From positions 1 to 9,545 of the forward strand of contig CAYVCY010000087.1 in NCBI GenBank assembly GCA_964450265.1: DNA of 9,545 nucleotides, given 5' to 3'. Origin of the DNA: JAEZJZ01 sp964450265. GTDB lineage: Bacteria > Bacillota > UBA994 > UBA5500. Shown piece by piece: positions 1-5,446 of this stretch (positions are counted from its first letter, which is position 1; the number at the start of each line of letters is the position of its first letter). A model generated the notes under the pieces. That model had not been told where the DNA came from. It ran no database searches and was given only the letters and a program-made list of their open reading frames with translations. Both the position numbers and the translations under genes were made by a program.

Positions 1-58
1 GATGGCTCACTCGCGAGTGAGTCATCGGAACCGTCCCCGTGGCTCACCCGTGGCTCAG
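1..58. repeat. Palindrome plus direct repeats, probable dispersed intergenic repeat
   Basis: A perfect 16-bp palindrome, CTCACTCGCGAGTGAG, lies at 6-21. The 10-mer CCGTGGCTCA occurs twice at 37-46 and 48-57, 11 bp apart, and the related ATGGCTCA is at 2-9. The segment GGAACCGTCCCCGTGGCTCA (27-46) resembles from memory a motif family scattered in Clostridia intergenic regions, sometimes near REP-type transposases; I cannot verify this here. No reading frame or clear promoter is visible, and the left edge is cut by the window. Confidence 0.45.
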
Positions 59-81
59 AGCTGAATTTGGTGGTGATCAGA

Positions 82-1041
82 ATGCGAATAGGCAATTTAG
101 TATTGAAAAATAGGGTTTTCGCAGCGCCGATGGCCGGCTTTACAGATCAGGCTTATCGCCTGATCTGCAAGCAGCACGGCGCTGGTTTAGTCTATAGCGA
201 AATGGTGAGCGATTTAGGGCTGGTCTATGACCAAGCAAAAACGAAGCGCATGCTGCAAGTCTCGCCCGAGGAGCGACCGATTGCGGTACAGATCTTCGGC
301 AGCGATCCGAAAGCGATGGGGCAGGCGGCCCGCCTGGCTTGGTCTATCAGTCGGTGCGAGATCCTGGACATCAACATGGGATGTCCGACGCCGAAAATAG
401 TGAGGAATGGTGAGGGCTCGGCCCTGATGAAGGATATTCCCCGGGCCGCTGACATTGTCAGCGCGGTGGTAGATGCGGTCCCGATCCCGGTGACGGTGAA
501 GATTCGCAAAGGTTGGGATGCCAGTCACCCCACCGCAGTTCCGATGGCCAAAGCGATGGCCGCAGCCGGGGCGGCAGCTATCGCTGTCCATGGCCGCACC
601 AGGGAGCAGTTCTACAGTGGCACTGCCGATTGGGACATCATCCGGCAGGTGAAGGAAGCGGTCTCCATCCCAGTGATCGGCAACGGTGACATCTTCCGGC
701 CTGAAGATGCCCAGCGCATGATTGAACAGACCGGTTGCGACGGCGTGATGTTGGCTCGAGGCGCTTTAGGCCGGCCCTGGCTGCTCGGTCAGGTAGCAGA
801 CTTGATCGGCACCGGCAGCTATGCGCCAGAGCCAGACAATGGAGAACGCCTGGAGATCGCTCTGGCGCACCTGCGTTTGACAGTCCAATTCAAGGGCGAA
901 TACACAGCTATCAGAGAGATGCGCAAAATTCTGGCGGCCTACGTCAAGGGGTTACCGCAGGCCGCACGGGCGCGGGATGGCATCAATCAGGCTAAGAGCC
1001 TGGCCGATTTGGAGGCAGTGCTTCGCGCCACTTTGTCATAG
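82..1041 (+). CDS. dusB: tRNA-dihydrouridine synthase (DusB/NifR3 family)
   Basis: FMN enzyme that reduces specific uridines in the tRNA D-loop to dihydrouridine with NAD(P)H. The 319-aa product is normal for the family. Visible landmarks are the N-terminal FMN-site segment AAPMAGFTD (14-22), INMGCPTPK with the catalytic general-acid Cys101, KIRKGW (140-145), HGRTREQFYSGTADW (170-184), IGNGDI (199-204) and ARGALGRPW (225-233), in the order expected for a TIM barrel followed by a helical domain. I chose ATG 82 because GGTGAT (72-77) sits 4 nt upstream and the protein then starts with the usual MRIGNLVLKNRV; a TTG at 67 in the same frame would add five residues. No promoter is visible in the 81 nt available. 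The next gene is 315 nt away behind its own promoter, so dusB is probably not transcribed together with the fab genes. DusB rather than another Dus subfamily is by overall resemblance. Confidence 0.95.
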   Translation: MRIGNLVLKNRVFAAPMAGFTDQAYRLICKQHGAGLVYSEMVSDLGLVYDQAKTKRMLQVSPEERPIAVQIFGSDPKAMGQAARLAWSISRCEILDINMGCPTPKIVRNGEGSALMKDIPRAADIVSAVVDAVPIPVTVKIRKGWDASHPTAVPMAKAMAAAGAAAIAVHGRTREQFYSGTADWDIIRQVKEAVSIPVIGNGDIFRPEDAQRMIEQTGCDGVMLARGALGRPWLLGQVADLIGTGSYAPEPDNGERLEIALAHLRLTVQFKGEYTAIREMRKILAAYVKGLPQAARARDGINQAKSLADLEAVLRATLS

Positions 1042-1059
1042 CTTCGTCTGTCCCACCAA

Positions 1060-1118
1060 AACTCCCCCAGTTGCTTCGCGACAGCCCCCTCCGCGAGGGG
1101 GCCGAGCTTGCCTCCCCC
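1060..1118. repeat. REP-like element with two adjacent hairpins
   Basis: Two tight hairpins sit side by side. GTTGC (1070-1074) pairs with GCGAC (1078-1082) around a TTC loop with one G-U pair. GCCCCCTC (1084-1091) pairs with GAGGGGGC (1095-1102) around a CGC loop. C-rich runs flank both (CTCCCCCAG at 1062-1070 and CCTCCCCCCAG at 1111-1121). From memory, the arrangement resembles dispersed intergenic repeats seen in several Clostridia. No T-run follows, so it is not a canonical intrinsic terminator, although it could still shape the 3' end of the dusB mRNA. Confidence 0.5.
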
Positions 1119-1244
1119 CAGTCCCTCCCCCTCCCCCGTTCCCTTTCCAACTTCTGACCTCCGACCTCTAACTTCCCATCTCTCACTTCTCAATCCCCAC
1201 ATTCCACATTCCACATCCCACATCCCATTTCCTACTTCCCAAAC
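1105..1244 (+). terminator. C/T-rich, G-depleted tract, candidate Rho loading region
   Basis: The + strand is almost pure C, T and A, with no G at all from 1164 to 1244 (81 nt). It includes short tandem heptamers, ACATTCC twice then ACATCCC twice, at 1199-1226. In the dusB transcript this would be a long, unstructured, C-rich and G-poor RNA, the known property of Rho utilisation sites. It lies between dusB and the fab promoter, where termination would be useful. It may equally be a simple-sequence expansion with no role. No protein is encoded: frames across it give only low-complexity Pro/Ser-rich shadows. Confidence 0.35.
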
Positions 1245-1271
1245 GCATAGCTTTGTCGGATACTGTAGATA

Positions 1272-1344
1272 CTTTGTGTGCACAAACCATTGCACAGAAA
1301 AAGGCGACGTGCTATAATCTGTTCACAAGTATGTGCACACAAAG
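1272..1344. promoter_or_regulatory. Large inverted repeat framing the fab promoter, candidate paired operator
   Basis: CTTTGTGTGCACA (1272-1284) and its exact reverse complement TGTGCACACAAAG (1332-1344) flank the promoter. The symmetry continues inward as a weaker match, so 1272-1297 and 1319-1344 agree at 21 of 26 positions. Each outer site is itself a near-palindrome around GTGCAC; the left one reads TTTGTG-TG-CACAAA (1273-1286). The left arm contains the -35 box and the right arm contains the predicted start. Only the right arm is transcribed, so the dyad should act as DNA, not as an RNA hairpin. It does not resemble the FapR or FabT operators known for Firmicutes lipid genes. The regulator is unknown. 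Confidence 0.6.
1290..1318 (+). promoter_or_regulatory. Sigma-A promoter of the fab operon
   Basis: The -35 box TTGCAC (1290-1295) and -10 box TATAAT (1313-1318) are separated by exactly 17 bp, which predicts a transcription start near 1324-1326 and a short leader of about 32 nt before fabH. Five of six -35 positions match the consensus apart from the final two bases being AC rather than CA (four strict matches), and the -10 is perfect. Confidence 0.85.
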
Positions 1345-1356
1345 GGGGCCGTGCTG

Positions 1357-2334
1357 ATGCAGCAGGCAGGAATCCTCGGCTGGGGGCATTATCTGCCCAG
1401 CCAAGTGCTGACCAACCACGAACTAGAGCAGATGGTGGATACCAGCGACGAATGGATTAGAACTAGAACTGGAATCTTGGAGCGCCGCATCGCCAGCGAT
1501 ACAGAAGCTACGTCGGACTTGGCTATAGCCGCCGCTCGGCAGGCATTGGCCAGGGCTAATCTGGATGCATCCGAACTAGACATGATCATAGTTGCCACGG
1601 TTACGCCAGATACGGCTTTCCCTTCCACAGCCTGCTTGGTGCAAGCTGAACTGCAAGCGAGCAGGGCATCAGCTTTTGATCTTTCTGCTGCTTGTTCAGG
1701 TTTCATCTATGGGCTATCCTTGGTCAAAAGCCTGATCAACACTGGAGCGATCGAGTATTGCTTGCTGATCGGCGCAGAGACACTGAGCCGCATCACCGAT
1801 TATCAAGACCGCAATACCTGTGTCCTGTTTGGCGACGGTGCTGGGGCGTTTGTGCTCGGTCCGAGCGAGGAACATACTATTCGCTCTGTTGAAATTGGTG
1901 CCGATGGTACCGGAGCCAGTTTGCTACAGCTGCCGGCGGGAGGGTCTCGCAAGCCAGCCAACGCAGCCACCATGGCTAACCGTGAGCACTTCATCCAAAT
2001 GGAAGGGCAAGAAGTGTTCAAGTTCGCCATCTCCAAGGTGCCCGAGGCCGGTCTGCAGCTGTTGGCAAACTGCGACCTGCAGGTCACCGATGTGGATTGG
2101 TTTGTGCCACACCAGGCTAACCAACGAATCATCAATTCGGTCAGCAAGCGCTTGGGTATTCCTCGGGAAAAGGTGATCGTCAATCTGAGGAATTATGGCA
2201 ACATGTCTGCTGCATCCGTTCCCGTCGCGCTGGCTGAGGCGGCAGAGGCGGGCAATTTCCAGGCGGGACAGCGGGTGCTATTGGCTGGTTTCGGCGGTGG
2301 GCTCACTTGGGGCACAGCAATAATCGAATGGTAG
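1357..2334 (+). CDS. fabH: beta-ketoacyl-ACP synthase III (KAS III)
   Basis: Starts each fatty-acid chain by condensing an acyl-CoA primer with malonyl-ACP in the cytosol. The 325-aa product has the full thiolase-fold catalytic triad: Cys113 in DLSAACSGF, His252 in PHQANQRI and Asn282 in NYGNMSAAS. The last motif is usually NYGNTSAAS, so Met replaces the Thr after the catalytic Asn. The C-terminal GFGGGLTWG loop is intact. ATG 1357 is preferred because AAAGGGGG (1341-1348) lies 8 nt upstream; GTG 1333 and GTG 1351 are in frame, but the first lies inside the operator repeat and the second is too close to the SD. It is the first gene of the operon and is followed 10 nt later by fabK. The primer (acetyl or branched chain) cannot be told from the sequence. 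Confidence 0.96.
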   Translation: MQQAGILGWGHYLPSQVLTNHELEQMVDTSDEWIRTRTGILERRIASDTEATSDLAIAAARQALARANLDASELDMIIVATVTPDTAFPSTACLVQAELQASRASAFDLSAACSGFIYGLSLVKSLINTGAIEYCLLIGAETLSRITDYQDRNTCVLFGDGAGAFVLGPSEEHTIRSVEIGADGTGASLLQLPAGGSRKPANAATMANREHFIQMEGQEVFKFAISKVPEAGLQLLANCDLQVTDVDWFVPHQANQRIINSVSKRLGIPREKVIVNLRNYGNMSAASVPVALAEAAEAGNFQAGQRVLLAGFGGGLTWGTAIIEW

Positions 2335-2344
2335 GGGGACCCGC

Positions 2345-3295
2345 ATGCTGAATACCGCAGTCACTCGTCTGTTAGGAATTGAATACCCGATCATCCAAGG
2401 GGGCATGGCTTGGGTGGCCCAAGCTGAACTGGCGGCTGCCGTTTCGGAGGCTGGCGGCTTGGGGGTGATTGGAGCAGGCAATATGCCGGCGGAAGCTCTG
2501 CAACAGGAAATAGATCGCACGCGAGAATTGACAGAAAAGCCCTTTGGGGTGAATGTGATGCTGATGTCTCCCCACGCGGAGCAGGTGTTGCAGCTGGTGG
2601 CCGAACTGCGAGTTCCGGTAATCACCACTGGTGCCGGCAATCCTGGCCCCTATGTTGCCAGCCTGCAGGCGCAGGGGATCAAGGTATTGCCGGTAGTGTC
2701 CTCTGTCGCCTTGGCGAAGCGCCTCGCCCGTTTGAGTGTGGACGGGTTGATCGCGGAAGGCTGGGAGGCTGGAGGGCATATTGGGGATGTCAGTACGATG
2801 GCCTTGGTGCCGCAAATGGTGGATGCTTCGGATCTGCCGGTGATCGCGGCCGGTGGCATCGCCGATGCCCGTGGAGTGGTGGCTGCCTTTGCGCTAGGAG
2901 CATCCGGGGTGCAAATGGGCACTCGTTTTGTATGCAGCACGGAGTGTACCGCCCACGACGCTTACAAAGAGGCGATCGTGCAGGCTGGCGATCGGGACGC
3001 AGTGGTCAGTGGTTATTCCACCGGTCATCCCGTGCGATCCTTGCGCAATCGCTTCACCCGACAGTATCGGGATATGGAGGCTAATGGCGCCGATTGGCGA
3101 CAGCTGGGCGAGTTTGGAGTAGGCAGATTGCGGCAGGCAGCCCGAGAGGGCGATGTCAGCTTTGGTTCAGTAATGGCCGGTCAGTCGGCCGGTCTGGTGA
3201 AGCAAGTTATGCCGGTAAGGGAGATCATCTTAGAGATTGTCACAGAGATGAAATCTACCATTTCGCGTTTGGAGGGATTTCTGTGCCAAAGTTAG
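2345..3295 (+). CDS. fabK: Enoyl-ACP reductase II, FMN-dependent
   Basis: Reduces trans-2-enoyl-ACP to acyl-ACP, the last step of each elongation round, using FMN and NAD(P)H. This family is unrelated to the short-chain-dehydrogenase reductase FabI. The 316-aa product shows the flavin TIM-barrel landmarks of the FabK/nitronate-monooxygenase superfamily: YPIIQGGMAWV (14-24), GAGNP (96-100), EGWEAGGHIG (138-147) with the conserved His145, IAAGGIADARGV (167-178) and GVQMGTRFVCSTEC (188-201). Placement between fabH and fabD favours FabK over a nitronate monooxygenase. ATG 2345 follows TAGGGGGA (2332-2339) by 5 nt. Its 3' end overlaps fabD by 13 bp, suggesting translational coupling. No fabI is visible in the window. 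FabK enzymes are typically insensitive to triclosan, but this is family knowledge and not read from the sequence. Confidence 0.94.
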   Translation: MLNTAVTRLLGIEYPIIQGGMAWVAQAELAAAVSEAGGLGVIGAGNMPAEALQQEIDRTRELTEKPFGVNVMLMSPHAEQVLQLVAELRVPVITTGAGNPGPYVASLQAQGIKVLPVVSSVALAKRLARLSVDGLIAEGWEAGGHIGDVSTMALVPQMVDASDLPVIAAGGIADARGVVAAFALGASGVQMGTRFVCSTECTAHDAYKEAIVQAGDRDAVVSGYSTGHPVRSLRNRFTRQYRDMEANGADWRQLGEFGVGRLRQAAREGDVSFGSVMAGQSAGLVKQVMPVREIILEIVTEMKSTISRLEGFLCQS

Positions 3296-4245
3296 CTTTG
3301 TTGTTTCCTGGACAGGGAGTGCAGACAATCGGCATGGGTCAGGAGCTGGCCGAGCATTATCCAGCAGCCTTTGACCTCTTTCAGCAAGCGGACCAAGCCC
3401 TCGGCTGGTCCATTTCCCAGCTGATTACTGCCGGGCCTGCGGAGAAGTTGAATTTGACCCCCTTCACCCAACCAGCCATCCTGGCCACCTCTTTGGCCTA
3501 TTACCAGGCGTGGAAGGAAGCTGGCCTCCGAGCAGACGCTGCTATTGGTTTGAGCTTGGGTGAGTACAGTGCCTTGGTGGCGGCAGGGGCGATCGATTTT
3601 CACGCGGCCGTCCGTCTAGTGCATGAGCGGGGTAAAGCCATGGATGAGGGCTATCCGGCAGGGGCTGGCGCGGTAGTGGCAATCATCGGGCTGGACCGCC
3701 AAACAGTAGAGAAGACTTGCCAGCAGGAGTGCCGCGGGGATTCCTTCGTGCAGGCTTCCAACTACAACAGCCCCGAGCAGGTGGTCATTGCCGGTGATAA
3801 GCCGGCTGTCGAGCGTGCTTGCGCTGCTCTTGCAGCAGCAGGGGCCAAGCGAGTTATCCCGCTGCCGGTAAGCGCGCCGTTTCATACCCGCCTGCTGCAA
3901 CGGGCCGGAGAGATTTTCCTGCCGCATCTGCAGTCGGCCGGGTGGGAAAGGCCGCAACTGACGGTGGTCAGTAATGTCGACGCCAGCGTCTACCAATCGG
4001 CCGATCAGGTGCAACAGCTCTTGGCCCGCCAGGTGAGCGAGCCGATCGAGTTCGCCGCCGGTGTCTCTCGTCTGCTTGACTTAGGCTTCACTCACTTCCT
4101 AGAGGTCGGTCCCGGTAGCACGGTCGGCGGAATGGTGAAGAAGATCAACCGAAAAGCGAAGATCTATCGGGCCAATTCGGCTGCGGAGATTGCTGAGACG
4201 GCCAAACAGATCAATGTGGAATTGCTGGGGGGTGCAGCCAATTGA
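3283..4245 (+). CDS. fabD: Malonyl-CoA:ACP transacylase
   Basis: Moves malonyl from CoA to ACP, providing the extender unit for FabH and FabF. The 320-aa product begins MPKLALLFPGQGVQTIGMG, has the nucleophile Ser91 in GLSLGEYSALVAAGA (89-103; the family often has GHSLGE), then HERGKAMDE, QASNYNSPEQVVIAGD, the catalytic His in PVSAPFHTRLL, and the C-terminal EVGPGSTVGGMVKKI. The GTG at 3283 is chosen because GGAGG (3271-3275) lies 7 nt upstream and the FPGQG motif then starts at residue 8. An open frame runs 63 codons further upstream inside fabK, but that extension is a shadow. It overlaps fabK by 13 bp and fabG by 4 bp. Confidence 0.95.
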   Translation: MPKLALLFPGQGVQTIGMGQELAEHYPAAFDLFQQADQALGWSISQLITAGPAEKLNLTPFTQPAILATSLAYYQAWKEAGLRADAAIGLSLGEYSALVAAGAIDFHAAVRLVHERGKAMDEGYPAGAGAVVAIIGLDRQTVEKTCQQECRGDSFVQASNYNSPEQVVIAGDKPAVERACAALAAAGAKRVIPLPVSAPFHTRLLQRAGEIFLPHLQSAGWERPQLTVVSNVDASVYQSADQVQQLLARQVSEPIEFAAGVSRLLDLGFTHFLEVGPGSTVGGMVKKINRKAKIYRANSAAEIAETAKQINVELLGGAAN

Positions 4246-4982
4246 GTGTGCAGCGGGTGGCCTTGGTTACCGGTTCCAGCGGCGCTCTAGGCTCTGCCAT
4301 CTGCGCTAATTTAGCCGGCCAGGGTTTCGATCTAGTGTTGCACGGTCGTGATCTGTCACGCCAGCAGCAGCTGGCTGAGCGGTTGTCCGCCACAGGCGTC
4401 AGGTGCCTGCCGGTTGTCGCTGATCTGCCAGATTCCAGCCAGATCGCGGAGATGTTCCAGCAGGTGAAGGCAGAGTTCGGCCGTCTGGATGTCTTGGTGA
4501 ACAACGCAGGCGTAAACCGGGATCAATTATTGGTCAGAATGAGTGAGGAGGACTTTGACCTGGTGCTGGCCGTCAATTTAAAAGCGGCCTTCCTATGCAC
4601 TCAGCAGGCGGCCAAGCTGATGATGCGGCAGCGTTATGGCCGGATTATCAATATCGCTTCGGTGGCCGGTCAATTAGGAACCTTTGGGCAGGCTAACTAT
4701 GCTGCCTCCAAAGCAGGGCTGATTGCCCTCACCAAGACTGCTGCCCGTGAGTTAGCCTCCCGGCAAGTCACCGTCAATGCAGTGGCACCTGGATTCATCG
4801 GTGCCGGGATGACAGCTAGCCTCACGGCTGAACAACAGCAAGCCTTTGTTGCGCAAGTTCCTTTACAGCGAGCAGGCACTGCAGCAGATGTAGCCAATGC
4901 GGTCGGTTTCTTGGCCGCCCTGGAGGCAAACTATATCACCGGTCAGGTGCTCAATGTCAATGGTGGACTGGCTATGCAATGA
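4242..4982 (+). CDS. fabG: 3-oxoacyl-ACP reductase (short-chain dehydrogenase family)
   Basis: Reduces beta-ketoacyl-ACP to beta-hydroxyacyl-ACP with NADPH. The 246-aa product is standard length. The Rossmann and catalytic residues are present: NNAG (87-90), Asn112, Ser140 in NIASVAG, and Tyr153/Lys157 in YAASK, followed by PGFIGAGMT and the C-terminal YITGQVLNVNGG. The glycine-rich loop reads TGSSGALG (10-17) where FabG normally has TG-x-SRGIG, so the Arg is Gly and the next Gly is Ala. Arg36 after the second strand could still contact the NADPH 2'-phosphate. The start is an unusual TTG at 4242 whose TTGA overlaps the fabD stop; GGGGGGTG (4227-4234) lies 7 nt upstream. GTG 4248 is an alternative with a poorer 13-nt spacing. 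Operon position supports FabG, though the loop is atypical. Confidence 0.93.
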   Translation: MSVQRVALVTGSSGALGSAICANLAGQGFDLVLHGRDLSRQQQLAERLSATGVRCLPVVADLPDSSQIAEMFQQVKAEFGRLDVLVNNAGVNRDQLLVRMSEEDFDLVLAVNLKAAFLCTQQAAKLMMRQRYGRIINIASVAGQLGTFGQANYAASKAGLIALTKTAARELASRQVTVNAVAPGFIGAGMTASLTAEQQQAFVAQVPLQRAGTAADVANAVGFLAALEANYITGQVLNVNGGLAMQ

Positions 4983-4985
4983 TAT

Positions 4986-5095
4986 GTACAAGCCGATAGT
5001 TGCTTAGGCACAAGACGATAGTTGCTCAGGTACCAGCCGCTAGTTGCTTAGGTACAAGCCGATAGTTGCTTAGGTACAAGCCGATAGTTGCTAAA
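4986..5095 (+). repeat. Five 22-bp tandem repeats upstream of acpP
   Basis: Units begin at 4986, 5008, 5030, 5052 and 5074. Units 1 and 4 are identical over 22 bp; the others differ at one to four positions, and unit 5 diverges at its last bases. The consensus is GTACAAGCCGATAGTTGCTTAG. The period is not divisible by three, so the array is not coding. There are no spacers, so it is not CRISPR. Each unit carries CGATAGTTGCT (CGCTAGTTGCT in unit 3). This is complementary, apart from one A-A mismatch, to AGCAACAATCG, which occurs twice just downstream. The last unit can form an immediate hairpin at 5082-5105. Confidence 0.95.
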
Positions 5096-5187
5096 GCAAC
5101 AATCGCTTTATTGCCCGCAATACTTAAAGGTATTGCTAAGAAGCAACAATCGCTTTATTATCCGCAACAGATAAGCTGTTGCTGGAA
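5094..5187 (+). promoter_or_regulatory. Two tandem ~47-nt hairpin modules before acpP
   Basis: Module 1 (5094-5140) and module 2 (5141-5187) share 26 of their first 29 bases, starting with an identical 19-mer, AAGCAACAATCGCTTTATT. Each ends in a 7-bp hairpin: GCAATAC/GTATTGC (5117-5136, loop 6) and GCAACAG/CTGTTGC (5164-5182, loop 5). The two stems differ at two positions and both are compensated on the other arm (T-A to C-G, C-G to G-C), so pairing has been kept while sequence drifted. The second hairpin ends 3 nt before the acpP SD. TGTTGCT (5177-5183) could alternatively pair with AGCAACA (5142-5148), allowing two exclusive folds. Its function is unknown; mRNA processing, stability or translation control of acpP are candidates. 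Confidence 0.65.
5133..5161 (+). promoter_or_regulatory. Weak candidate internal promoter for acpP-fabF
   Basis: TTGCTA (5133-5138, four of six -35 matches) and TATTAT (5156-5161, five of six -10 matches) are 17 bp apart, predicting a start near 5168. The boxes lie across the two hairpin modules. A separate promoter would fit the high demand for ACP, but the AT-rich repeats make a chance match quite possible. Confidence 0.3.
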
Positions 5188-5201
5188 GGAGGTGACAGAA
5201 A

Positions 5202-5432
5202 ATGACCACTATCGATAAGGTGAAGGAGATTATCGCCGATCAGCTCGGCCTCGGTGTAGATGAGATTGAAGCCGACTCCAAGGTCAAGGATGACCTGGGT
5301 GCCGACTCTCTGGACATGGTGGAGTTGGTAATGGCTTTGGAGGAAGAGTTCTCTCTGAAGATCGCTGAAGAGGAATTGCAGCAGATTGTCACCGTCAACG
5401 ATGTCGCCAAATACATCGCCAGCAAGGCCTAA
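5202..5432 (+). CDS. acpP: Acyl carrier protein
   Basis: Small acidic cytosolic protein that carries growing acyl chains on a 4'-phosphopantetheine arm. The 76-aa product has the attachment Ser36 in GADSLDMVELVMALEEEF and the usual four-helix length and acidity. Helix 3 reads IAEEELQQIVTV, a little different from the common DEDAEKI-type sequence, which is within normal variation. It has a near-perfect SD, AAGGAGGTGA (5186-5195), 6 nt before ATG 5202, the strongest in the window, as expected for an abundant protein. It is preceded by a 219-nt repeat-rich gap and followed 14 nt later by fabF. Confidence 0.97.
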   Translation: MTTIDKVKEIIADQLGLGVDEIEADSKVKDDLGADSLDMVELVMALEEEFSLKIAEEELQQIVTVNDVAKYIASKA

Positions 5433-5446
5433 GGGGAGGTAAACAA

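Noticed and set aside
987..1295. 102-codon minus-strand frame with Gly/Glu/Trp-rich repeats
   Set aside because: It arises from translating the C/T-rich simple repeat backwards, overlaps the 3' end of dusB and the fab operator, and its low-complexity protein is not credible.
3094..3282. 63-codon N-terminal extension of fabD inside fabK
   Set aside because: It overlaps fabK entirely in another frame, while GTG 3283 has a well-spaced SD and gives a normal FabD N-terminus.
4986..5095. 22-bp repeats considered as a CRISPR array
   Set aside because: The repeats are directly tandem with no spacers and no cas genes are near.
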